From contig CAZZKE010000046.1 in the NCBI GenBank assembly GCA_964655005.1, forward strand, positions 1 through 22,751: a DNA stretch of 22,751 nt, read 5' to 3'. Within the stretch, counting starts at the first letter, position 1. Each line of letters opens with the position of its first letter. The notes under the pieces were generated by a model that did no database searches, was not told where the DNA came from, and worked only from the letters and a program-made list of their open reading frames with translations. The translations under genes and the position numbers were made by a program. Positions 9,128 to 16,029 of the stretch are shown piece by piece. The DNA comes from CAZZKE01 sp964655005 (GTDB taxonomy: Bacteria > Pseudomonadota > Alphaproteobacteria > Rhodospirillales > JABHCV01).

Positions 9128-9139
9128 CAATCTTGATTG
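9128..9139. promoter_or_regulatory. Inverted repeat CAATC-TT-GATTG between luxR and the Liv operon
   Basis: Half-sites of five bases are separated by two bases. The site lies 4 nt upstream of the luxR ATG and is centred about 105 nt upstream of the binding-protein ATG at 9239. It shares both half-sites with the palindrome at 6519-6530. It is a candidate operator controlling both divergent units. Confidence 0.45.
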
Positions 9140-9161
9140 CCCCCCAATGAATGCCTTCCTT

Positions 9162-9177
9162 TTGCAATATCTTGCAA
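9162..9177. promoter_or_regulatory. TTGCAA-TATC-TTGCAA repeat in the divergent promoter region
   Basis: Two TTGCAA hexamers start 10 bp apart (one helical turn). TTGCAA is itself palindromic, so the pair is both a direct and an inverted repeat. It lies 61-77 nt upstream of the binding-protein ATG. A single TTGCAA stands at nearly the same distance upstream of xsc (6555-6560). It may be an activator site or overlap a -35 element; I could not fit a convincing -10 to it. Confidence 0.35.
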
Positions 9178-9238
9178 TTCCGCATCCCATTATACGCTGC
9201 TAGATTGGCTGCTGAAAAGTAAAACGGGAGGGTCACCA

Positions 9239-10492
9239 ATGAAACAGATCGACAAAGGGCCGTTGCGCCGGGCCATAGTGATTTTCGGCATCGCCCTGAT
9301 GGGGCTTTACGCAAATGGCCCGGCGGCGCTGGCCGGTGTCGTCAAAATCGGTGTGCTGGCGCCTTTAAGCGGCGCTACCGCATCGGATGGCGAGGAATTC
9401 GTGAACGGTGTGAAATGGGCCGTTGAAGAGGCGAACGCCAGGGGCGGCGTCGCCGGGAACACCTTTGAAGTGGTGGTCGCCGACGTCAAGGATCATTCCG
9501 CCGCAAACGTCACCAGCGCCGTCGAACGCCTGCTTGGAACCGATGGCGTGCACATGATTTTGACCGGCTACGCCAGCATGTCGATGTTTGAAGTGCAACT
9601 GATGGCGGAAGCCGGTATGCCCTATCTGGCGGCCGGTCCTTCGCCGGGGTTCGCCGCGATTGTCTCTAAAAAACCGGAGGACTATTGGTGTTGCTGGTCG
9701 ATGACGGCTTCATTTGCGGGTTACGTGACCGATCTTCTGCCGACTATCGAACGTTTCGCCAAGGCCGGGACAATTTCGATCAGGAACAAGAAGGTCGCCA
9801 TTATTTCGTCCGATAATCCTTTTTCAAAGACCATTTCCGAAGGCATGAAAAAAGTTTTCACGGCGGCCGGCTGGACGATCACGGTGGATGAACTGGTGCC
9901 GTTCGGCCCGGTCAGCGACTGGCGTTCAATCCTTGCCAAGGTCCGCAGTGACGAGCCCGACCTGGTGGTCAATACGGATTATATCCCGGGCAATTCCGCG
10001 TTGTTTGTTAAGCAATTTCAGGAAAAGCCGACAAATTCTATCATGTTCCTGCAATATGCGCCGGCGCTTCCGGAATTCATCAAGCTGACCGGGGCTAAGG
10101 CCAATGGCGTCCTGTATAATCTGATTGGGGGACCGCTGGATTCGCCGAAATGGCCCATCGCGCAGAAAATGCTGAAGGCCTACGAGGCGAAGTTCGGCAA
10201 GAAGTCGGGGCCTTACGGCGTCGCGCTTAAGGAAATGACCGATATCTATTTCGCCGCCCTCGCCAAGGTAGGCGATGCGACGGACCACAAGGCGATCGGC
10301 ATGGAAATCGGGAAGACCAAGGTTCTTTCCGGCGCCGGGCCGATAGAGTTCGGCCAGGCCGATCATCTGGCGTTGCAGGATCTGGATCATGTGCCGGTGA
10401 GTTTTTGGCAAATTCAGAACCAAAAGAGGGTTTTGGTCAGTCCGGAGAAATATGCCGCGGGAGATTTCATGAGACCCCCGTGGATGAAATAA
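9239..10492 (+). CDS. Branched-chain-amino-acid-type ABC transporter substrate-binding protein (LivJ/LivK family)
   Basis: A periplasmic ligand-binding protein of 417 residues delivering an unknown substrate to the LivH/LivM permeases encoded downstream. An N-terminal signal peptide is clear: basic KQIDKGPLRR, a hydrophobic core, and likely cleavage after A32 in AALA|GVVKIG. The mature protein starts VVKIGVLAPLSG, typical of the family, and has the usual WAVEEANARGGVAG segment. GGAGG at 9227-9231 is 7 nt before the ATG at 9239, which fixes the start. The family binds amino acids, amides, short aromatic acids and urea-like compounds, so the ligand cannot be named. Neighbouring xsc suggests a sulfonate or its conjugate, by inference. 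A terminator-like hairpin follows the gene, probably giving more binding protein than permease. Confidence 0.88.
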   Translation: MKQIDKGPLRRAIVIFGIALMGLYANGPAALAGVVKIGVLAPLSGATASDGEEFVNGVKWAVEEANARGGVAGNTFEVVVADVKDHSAANVTSAVERLLGTDGVHMILTGYASMSMFEVQLMAEAGMPYLAAGPSPGFAAIVSKKPEDYWCCWSMTASFAGYVTDLLPTIERFAKAGTISIRNKKVAIISSDNPFSKTISEGMKKVFTAAGWTITVDELVPFGPVSDWRSILAKVRSDEPDLVVNTDYIPGNSALFVKQFQEKPTNSIMFLQYAPALPEFIKLTGAKANGVLYNLIGGPLDSPKWPIAQKMLKAYEAKFGKKSGPYGVALKEMTDIYFAALAKVGDATDHKAIGMEIGKTKVLSGAGPIEFGQADHLALQDLDHVPVSFWQIQNQKRVLVSPEKYAAGDFMRPPWMK

Positions 10493-10513
10493 CGACTCGA
10501 ATAATCTTATAAC

Positions 10514-10546
10514 AAGCGCCCCGCCTGAATACGGCGGGGCGTTTTT
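10514..10546 (+). terminator. Rho-independent terminator/attenuator after the binding-protein gene
   Basis: Stem CGCCCCGCC (10517-10525) pairs perfectly with GGCGGGGCG (10533-10541) across a 7-nt loop. The right arm is followed by a TTTTT run (10542-10546). It lies between the binding-protein stop and the LivG-type start, so it likely attenuates rather than ends transcription of the operon. Confidence 0.85.
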
Positions 10547-10570
10547 AAGTGAACCTGGACAGCCTACTGA

Positions 10571-11308
10571 ATGAATGACCGCCCATTTTTTTACACCGAT
10601 GGCCTGAGAAAATCATTTGGCGGCCTTACCGCCGTGAATGATGTCGGTATCGCGGCGCGGGCCGGCGAGATTGTCGGTATCGCCGGCCCCAACGGCAGCG
10701 GCAAGAGCACGCTGTTCAACATTATCACCAATATCCCGTTTCGGGCCGACGCCGGGCGGGTCGGTTTCCGGGGCAAAGAGATACAAAGGCTGGCTAACCA
10801 TCAGATCGCCCGCCTTGGAATCGCCCGCAGCTTTCAACGCGAGAGCGTCTTTCCGGCGCTAAGCGCCGTCGATAATGTATTGGCAAGCGCCGAAAACAAC
10901 GGCTGGGCCGATACTTTTAGCGGTAATCTCGATCATGCCTATGTGGCCCTTGATCTGGTCGGCTTCCCCGCTACCCTGCATAACTCGCCGGCCGGAACCC
11001 TTCCGGTTTTCCTGAAAAAACAGATCATGCTGGCCGGCGCGGTTGCCCTGAAACCGAAACTGTTGCTGTTGGATGAACCCGCTTCCAGCCTGACCAAACC
11101 GGAAATTGACCGGATGCGTACACTGATTTTGGGCCTGCGCGATGCGGGCATGACCATTATTTTGATCGAACACGTTTTGCCGTTGCTGACCAGTATTTCC
11201 GACCGGCTAATCGTGCTCGATCAGGGATCTTTGATAGCCGAGGGAAAACCCGCCGACGTCATTCGTGATCCGCTGGTTGTCGAAGCTTATCTGGGGGGGG
11301 CGGCATGA
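10571..11308 (+). CDS. ABC transporter ATPase, LivG-type, with a degenerate signature motif
   Basis: A 245-residue cytoplasmic nucleotide-binding subunit of the Liv-type importer. Walker A is intact (GPNGSGKST, 39-47), the Q-loop is Q89 in ARSFQRES, Walker B is LLLLDEP (164-170) and the H-loop is H201 in IIEHVLP-like context. The ABC signature is not: where LivG proteins normally have LSYGQQ, this protein reads LPVFLKKQ (144-151). The frame is continuous on both sides, so it is not a frameshift. In the LivG/LivF heterodimer this would make one composite ATP site noncanonical. The start ATG at 10571 has no strong Shine-Dalgarno; an ATG at 10575 is out of frame. The stop overlaps the LivF-type start in ATGA. 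Confidence 0.88.
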   Translation: MNDRPFFYTDGLRKSFGGLTAVNDVGIAARAGEIVGIAGPNGSGKSTLFNIITNIPFRADAGRVGFRGKEIQRLANHQIARLGIARSFQRESVFPALSAVDNVLASAENNGWADTFSGNLDHAYVALDLVGFPATLHNSPAGTLPVFLKKQIMLAGAVALKPKLLLLDEPASSLTKPEIDRMRTLILGLRDAGMTIILIEHVLPLLTSISDRLIVLDQGSLIAEGKPADVIRDPLVVEAYLGGAA

Positions 11309-12099
11309 CCGGCGACCGGCCCCTTCTGGAATTGCGGAATCTGAGCGGCGGCTACGATCCCGTTCAGATTTTCAGTAATGTCAGTCTGGCCATGAACAAG
11401 GGGACCAGCATCGGCCTGTTCGGTCCCAACGGGCATGGCAAGACAACCTTGCTGATGACCATAAGCGGCATTCTCGATCCCTGGCGCGGAGATATATTGT
11501 TCGACGGCGTGCGGCTAAACCAGGAGGGAGACCGCCGGGTCCGCGGCTCGCGCAACTTCAACTACGATGTCCTGCGCAGGCGGCGCATGGACCCGGCCAG
11601 GGTGGCGCGGGCCGGGCTCATCCATGTCCCGCAAGGCAACCTGTTGTTTCCGGAAATGACGGTGGCGGAGACATTGGCCATCGCCCGGGTGGCCAACTGC
11701 GGTCGCGCGGATACGACCCGGCAGGCGGCGCTTGTCGATACGCTGTTTCCCCGTTTGCGGGAACGCCGGGGTAGCAAAATCAGGTTTTTGTCCGGTGGCG
11801 AGCGGCAAATGGTTTCGATTGGCGTCGGTTTAATGGCCGCCCCCAAACTGTTGATGCTTGACGAGCCGACGCTTGGACTTTCACCAAAATTGCGGTTCGA
11901 ACTAAGCGAGGCTATCGGCCATATCAAAAGCGCCGGGGTGCCCCTGATCGTGATCGATCAGGACGTTGAATTCCTGAAATCATTGATCGATACGCTTTAT
12001 CTGTTCGATCACGGCACCATTTCCGGCCGCATGGAACGGGACGATATGCCGGGTCATGATGAATTGATGACCTTGTTATTTGGCGAGGTCCCTGCATGA
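11305..12099 (+). CDS. ABC transporter ATPase, LivF-type, with a basic insertion
   Basis: The second nucleotide-binding subunit of the Liv-type importer, 264 residues against about 235 usually. Walker A is GPNGHGKTT (40-48), the Q-loop is Q110 in HVPQGN, the signature LSGGE (162-166) is intact and Walker B is LLMLDEP (182-188). The extra length sits at about residues 72-100, an Arg-rich stretch (DRRVRGSRNFNYDVLRRRR) between the usual FDG turn and the Q-loop. This place normally holds the short TGLPPHER-like segment. The gene overlaps livG by ATGA on one side and livH by ATGA on the other, indicating tight translational coupling. Confidence 0.9.
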   Translation: MTGDRPLLELRNLSGGYDPVQIFSNVSLAMNKGTSIGLFGPNGHGKTTLLMTISGILDPWRGDILFDGVRLNQEGDRRVRGSRNFNYDVLRRRRMDPARVARAGLIHVPQGNLLFPEMTVAETLAIARVANCGRADTTRQAALVDTLFPRLRERRGSKIRFLSGGERQMVSIGVGLMAAPKLLMLDEPTLGLSPKLRFELSEAIGHIKSAGVPLIVIDQDVEFLKSLIDTLYLFDHGTISGRMERDDMPGHDELMTLLFGEVPA

Positions 12100-12983
12100 C
12101 ATTGGATACCCTGCTGTTCGTGATTACCGGCGGGATCGTTATCGGCGCCATATACGCCCTGATGGCGACCGGTCTGGCGGTGGTCTGGACGACACTGGGT
12201 ATTTTCAACTTCGCCCACGGCGCCTTTATCGCGGTCGGCGCCTATTTGGCCTGGCAGGTCAGCAGTTCGGAAGCGACCGGGTTGGGATACCTGGCCGGCG
12301 TATTCGCGGCGATAGCCGGCCTGTTCGTCATTGGGGTGGTGTTTCAACTGGTGCTGGTGCGACCGTTCGAACGGCAAGATAATCTGGTGTTGTTGTCGGT
12401 TATCACGACGCTGGCCGGGGCGACGATTCTGGAAAACCTGCTACAGGTTATTTGGGGTGTGCGGGCCAAACAGATCGAGCCCGGCGTGGTCGGTGAATTT
12501 AGCATGGTCGGCCTTACCATGTCGAAAAACGAGATAGTGCTATTGCTTGTGGCGGTAATCATTCTGGCGCTTCTGGGGACATTCCTGAGCCGCTCGACGC
12601 TTGGCCGGTCGATGCGCGCGGTGGCCCAAAATCGCGTCGCGTCGCAATTGATGGGCCTGGACGTGCCAAAGCTTTACGCCCTTTCCTTCGGGCTTTCCGC
12701 GGCGCTGGCCGGTCTCGCCGGGGTGTTTATCGGCTCTATCCGTTTCATGAGCCCGACCATGGGGACGGACCCTTTGATGAAGGCGCTTGTGGTGGTGATT
12801 TTCGGCGGTGTCGCACGCTTTACCAGCCCGATTTACGCGGCGTTTATTGTCGGCATGGTGGAGGCCTTCTCGGCATATTTTATTGGCCTGTACTGGACCC
12901 CGGCGGTCCTGTTCGCGATGATGATCGGGGTTCTGGTAATTAAGCCCGAAGGTCTTTTTGGCAAGTATTCCAAGTCGGTCTGA
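12096..12983 (+). CDS. Branched-chain-amino-acid-type ABC permease, LivH-type
   Basis: An inner-membrane permease of 295 residues with about eight hydrophobic segments. The diagnostic block GIFNFAHGAFIAVGAYLAWQ appears near residue 35, and the cytoplasmic loop RSTLGRSMRAVAQNRVASQLMGLD is typical of LivH. The C-terminus ends at LVIKPEGLFGKYSKSV, the normal end for the family. It starts within the LivF stop (ATGA) and its own stop overlaps the start of the next gene in TGATG. It should pair with the LivM domain of the fusion protein to form the channel. Confidence 0.9.
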   Translation: MTLDTLLFVITGGIVIGAIYALMATGLAVVWTTLGIFNFAHGAFIAVGAYLAWQVSSSEATGLGYLAGVFAAIAGLFVIGVVFQLVLVRPFERQDNLVLLSVITTLAGATILENLLQVIWGVRAKQIEPGVVGEFSMVGLTMSKNEIVLLLVAVIILALLGTFLSRSTLGRSMRAVAQNRVASQLMGLDVPKLYALSFGLSAALAGLAGVFIGSIRFMSPTMGTDPLMKALVVVIFGGVARFTSPIYAAFIVGMVEAFSAYFIGLYWTPAVLFAMMIGVLVIKPEGLFGKYSKSV

Positions 12984-14854
12984 TGCGCTATTCCCCGCCA
13001 TTCCAGCGCAGTGTCGGCCTTGTTCCCGTATTGGTTTCCCTGATGATATTGGCGTTGTTGCCGCTGCTGTTTACCGACAGCTACCTGCGCCACATGTTGA
13101 TTTTGACTTTTATTTACGCCATCGTGGCGTCTAACTGGGACCTGAGCCTGGGTTATGGCGGCATGTTCAATTTCGCCCATGTGGCGCTTTTCGCCGTCGG
13201 CATTTACGCCTATGGCATCCTCGCCAAAACTCTTGGAGTCTCTCCCTGGCTGGCGATTGTCGCCGCCGGATTTCTGGCTGTCACCGTCGCCGCCCTGCTG
13301 GCGCTTCCGGTGCTGCGGCTGGATGGCGTCTATGTTATTTTGATTACCATCGCTTTTTCGCAACTGATCTACCAGATTGTAATCTCGCAATCGGATTATA
13401 CCGGCGGCACCTCGGGCATGGTGATGCTGCCATCGCTGGCCATCGGTGACTACCGGTTTATCAAGGATGGCAAGATCGGTTATTACTATACCGCCCTCGC
13501 GTTGCTTGCGGTATCGACGATATTCCTATACCGCACGGTGCGCGGTCGCCTGGGGCGCGCCATGATTGCGCTGCGCGACAACAAGTATCTGGCGATTTCC
13601 CGGGGCATCTCCGAATCGCGGACCCGGCTGCAAACTCTCGTCGCAAGCGCCTTTTTTACCGGAATGGCCGGGGGCCTGTATGCCTCGTATGTGCGGGTCG
13701 CCTCGCCCGATGTGTTTGGCGTCAGTTTTCTGGCCCTGCTGCTATCCATGTTGCTGGTCGGGGGGGCCGCTACCCTGTGGGGGCCGATCATCGCCGCTTT
13801 TGTCCTGACCGGGTTTTCCGAACTGATCGTTGATTTGGGGCCGTGGCGGAACATCATCATGGCGGGCCTGATTATCCTGATTATGATTTTCTATCCGGGT
13901 GGTCTTTGGGCGGCGTTACAGGAACTGCACGAATTTTTCCAAAGCAGGAAAACGGCCTTTCAGGCGCATTGGCGGCGGCGTTATGGCAAGCGTGCGCGCG
14001 AGAACCGCCTGCGGGCCAAGGAAACCATTATCGCCACGACGCACTGTGATATAGCGGTTTCCGATACCGGGGGTGATGCCGGAAAACCGGTGCTGTTGTT
14101 TCTGCATGGGAATTCTTCCTGCAAGGAGGCCTTCCAGTATCAGTTCGAGGCATTCGGTGAAGGCTATCGCGTCATCGCCTTCGATTTGCCCGGCCACGGC
14201 GTATCGGGGAACGCCAATCCGGAAAGGACCTACAACATAATCGCCTACGCCGAGATCGCCGAGGAGATACTGGCCACGCTCGGAATCGAAAGCCTGGTGC
14301 TGTTCGGATGGTCGCTGGGGGGCTATGTGGCCCTGGAACTGGCGGCGCGCGGCAACGTGACCATACGCGGTTTGGCAATTTCCGGGACTTCGCCGTTAAA
14401 TATCCTGCCCGATGATTTCGCGGCGGGGTATAACGCCAGTTCCCACCTTATACTTTCCGGCAAACAGCATTTTTCCCGTACCGAGAGACGGAATTACGCG
14501 AATTCGGCTAATTCGCCTTATTCGGCGAAAAGCGCCTTCCTGCACAAAAATATCGGTCGCACCGATGGCCGGGCGCGCGCTTTTTTAATGACCAAGCTGA
14601 ATGTCATAGACTGGCCACGGCAAATGCGCATGTTGCGGGAAGGGGCGATTCCCTTCGCCATGTTCAATGGCTCCGACGACCCGTTTCTCAATCATGATTA
14701 TCTTGCCGGATTGCCCTATGGCAATATCTGGCGCGGTGGCCCGGATGATATCAAGGCCGGCGGCCATGCGCCGTTTTTCAACGAGCCCGATCAATTCAAC
14801 GAAAAATTTACGCATTTCCTGGACTGGATAAATTATCGGCGCCGGCCGGTATAA
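12983..14854 (+). CDS. LivM-type ABC permease fused to an alpha/beta-hydrolase
   Basis: One continuous 623-residue frame joins two proteins. Residues 1 to about 325 are a LivM permease: LSLGYGGMFNFAHVALFAVG near 55-73, the loop GRLGRAMIALRDNKYLAISRGI near 188-209, and the final MIFYPGGLWAALQE. A basic linker (about 326-346) follows, and positive charge predicts a cytoplasmic side. Residues about 347-623 are an alpha/beta-hydrolase: LFLHGNSS (oxyanion region, H375-N377), DLPGHG (401-406), nucleophile elbow GWSLGG (S444), acid D565 or D566 in NGSDDPF and catalytic H595 in AGGHAPF. The triad is complete, so the domain should be active; ester, amide or epoxide substrates are possible. The normal partner fused to LivM is the LivG ATPase, not a hydrolase. 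The 3' end overlaps convergent acetate kinase by 22 nt. Confidence 0.9.
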   Translation: MRYSPPFQRSVGLVPVLVSLMILALLPLLFTDSYLRHMLILTFIYAIVASNWDLSLGYGGMFNFAHVALFAVGIYAYGILAKTLGVSPWLAIVAAGFLAVTVAALLALPVLRLDGVYVILITIAFSQLIYQIVISQSDYTGGTSGMVMLPSLAIGDYRFIKDGKIGYYYTALALLAVSTIFLYRTVRGRLGRAMIALRDNKYLAISRGISESRTRLQTLVASAFFTGMAGGLYASYVRVASPDVFGVSFLALLLSMLLVGGAATLWGPIIAAFVLTGFSELIVDLGPWRNIIMAGLIILIMIFYPGGLWAALQELHEFFQSRKTAFQAHWRRRYGKRARENRLRAKETIIATTHCDIAVSDTGGDAGKPVLLFLHGNSSCKEAFQYQFEAFGEGYRVIAFDLPGHGVSGNANPERTYNIIAYAEIAEEILATLGIESLVLFGWSLGGYVALELAARGNVTIRGLAISGTSPLNILPDDFAAGYNASSHLILSGKQHFSRTERRNYANSANSPYSAKSAFLHKNIGRTDGRARAFLMTKLNVIDWPRQMRMLREGAIPFAMFNGSDDPFLNHDYLAGLPYGNIWRGGPDDIKAGGHAPFFNEPDQFNEKFTHFLDWINYRRRPV

Positions 14855-16023
14855 CCCCCCAAAATATCCAGGGTATGGCGGGCGATTACGCTTTCTTCGT
14901 CGGTCGGGACGATCCAGGCGGCGGCGGTGCCGTCGGTGCCGGTGATCCGGGCGGCATTGCCGTCGTTGGCCGCGCGATCGAGCGCCAGTCCCAGCCAGCG
15001 GGACCGCTCGATGATATTGGCGCGCACGGCGGCGGCGTTTTCGCCGATGCCGCCGGTAAAGACCAGGGCATCGATGCCGCCCAGCGCGGCGGCCAGTGAA
15101 CCCAATTCGCGGGCGACCCGGTAACAGTAGAATTCGACGGCTTCCGCCGCCGCCGGTTCGGCGCTGCCCAGCAGGACCCGCATATCGGAACTGATACCGG
15201 AAACGCCGAGCAGTCCGCAGCGGTTGTAAAGCAGGTCTTCCAGGGCGTCCAGGTCGAGACCTTCCCGGCGCATCAGATGCAGGATCGCGCCGGGATCGAG
15301 CGCTCCGGAACGGCTGCCCATGGGCAGACCGTCGAGCGTCGAGAAACCCATGGTGGTGGCGATGCCGATGCCGTCCCTGACCGCGCACATGGAGGCGCCG
15401 TTACCCAGGTGGGCGATCACCAGGCGGCCCGGCAGGATGGATCCACTGATCCGGGGCAGGGCGCCGACAACGTATTCATAAGACAGGCCGTGGAAGCCAT
15501 AGCGGCGCATCCCCCGTTCGGCATAGGCGGCGGGCAGGCCCAGTTGCCTTGCCGCCGCCGGTTTCCCCGAATGAAAGGCGGTATCGAAACAGGCGACTTG
15601 CTCGAGACCGGGCAAACGGTCGGCCAGGGCCTCGATGGCGGCCAGATTATGCGGCTGGTGGTGCGGGGCCAGTGGAATCAAATCCTTGAGTTCGGCGATG
15701 ACTTCCGGGCCGATCCGCACCGGCACGGTGAATTTCGCACCGCCATGAACCACCCGGTGCCCGGCGGCGGCGATACGCACACCCAGGTCATCGCCCTGCA
15801 ACCAATCCAGCAGAACCGACAGTGCGCCGGCATGATCTTCGGTTTCCGTAAGTACGCCGTTTTCCAGTATCAGCGGTCGGCCTTCGTTATCACTCGCCGA
15901 AAATGAAGGAGCGCCGCCAATAGCCGCGATTTGCCCGGCCAGCAGGCGGGTTTCATTTGCGAAGACGGCAAATTTGATGCTCGAAGAACCGGAATTGACA
16001 ACCAGCACGGCATCCGTCGGCAT
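14833..16023 (-). CDS. ackA: Acetate kinase (acetate/propionate kinase family)
   Basis: It catalyses acetyl phosphate + ADP to acetate + ATP, reversibly, in the cytoplasm. The 396 residues match the family. Motifs are in order: VVNSGSSSIKF (N10), GHRVVHGG (R90), CFDTAFH (D147), RYGFHGLSYEYV (H178), AHLGNGAS, MGSRSGALDPG (R238), FTGGIGENA and the C-terminal PTDEE (E376/E377). It is the last gene of the minus-strand operon, 6 nt after the MetE-like gene. Together with xsc it can drain acetyl phosphate to acetate with ATP gain; no phosphotransacetylase is in the window. Its end overlaps the end of the permease-hydrolase gene. A strictly housekeeping role is possible, but its place in a transporter operon argues for a dedicated one. 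Confidence 0.93.
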   Translation of the reverse strand: MPTDAVLVVNSGSSSIKFAVFANETRLLAGQIAAIGGAPSFSASDNEGRPLILENGVLTETEDHAGALSVLLDWLQGDDLGVRIAAAGHRVVHGGAKFTVPVRIGPEVIAELKDLIPLAPHHQPHNLAAIEALADRLPGLEQVACFDTAFHSGKPAAARQLGLPAAYAERGMRRYGFHGLSYEYVVGALPRISGSILPGRLVIAHLGNGASMCAVRDGIGIATTMGFSTLDGLPMGSRSGALDPGAILHLMRREGLDLDALEDLLYNRCGLLGVSGISSDMRVLLGSAEPAAAEAVEFYCYRVARELGSLAAALGGIDALVFTGGIGENAAAVRANIIERSRWLGLALDRAANDGNAARITGTDGTAAAWIVPTDEESVIARHTLDILGGYTGRRR

Positions 16024-16029
16024 GGTCGA

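Noticed and set aside
9137..9238. Extension of the Liv-type binding protein upstream of 9239
   Set aside because: It would hide the signal peptide and run through the divergent promoter region; GGAGG before 9239 fits the shorter form.
15277..15906. 209-codon plus-strand open frame opposite ackA
   Set aside because: Antisense shadow of a well-conserved acetate kinase; no domain or ribosome binding site.
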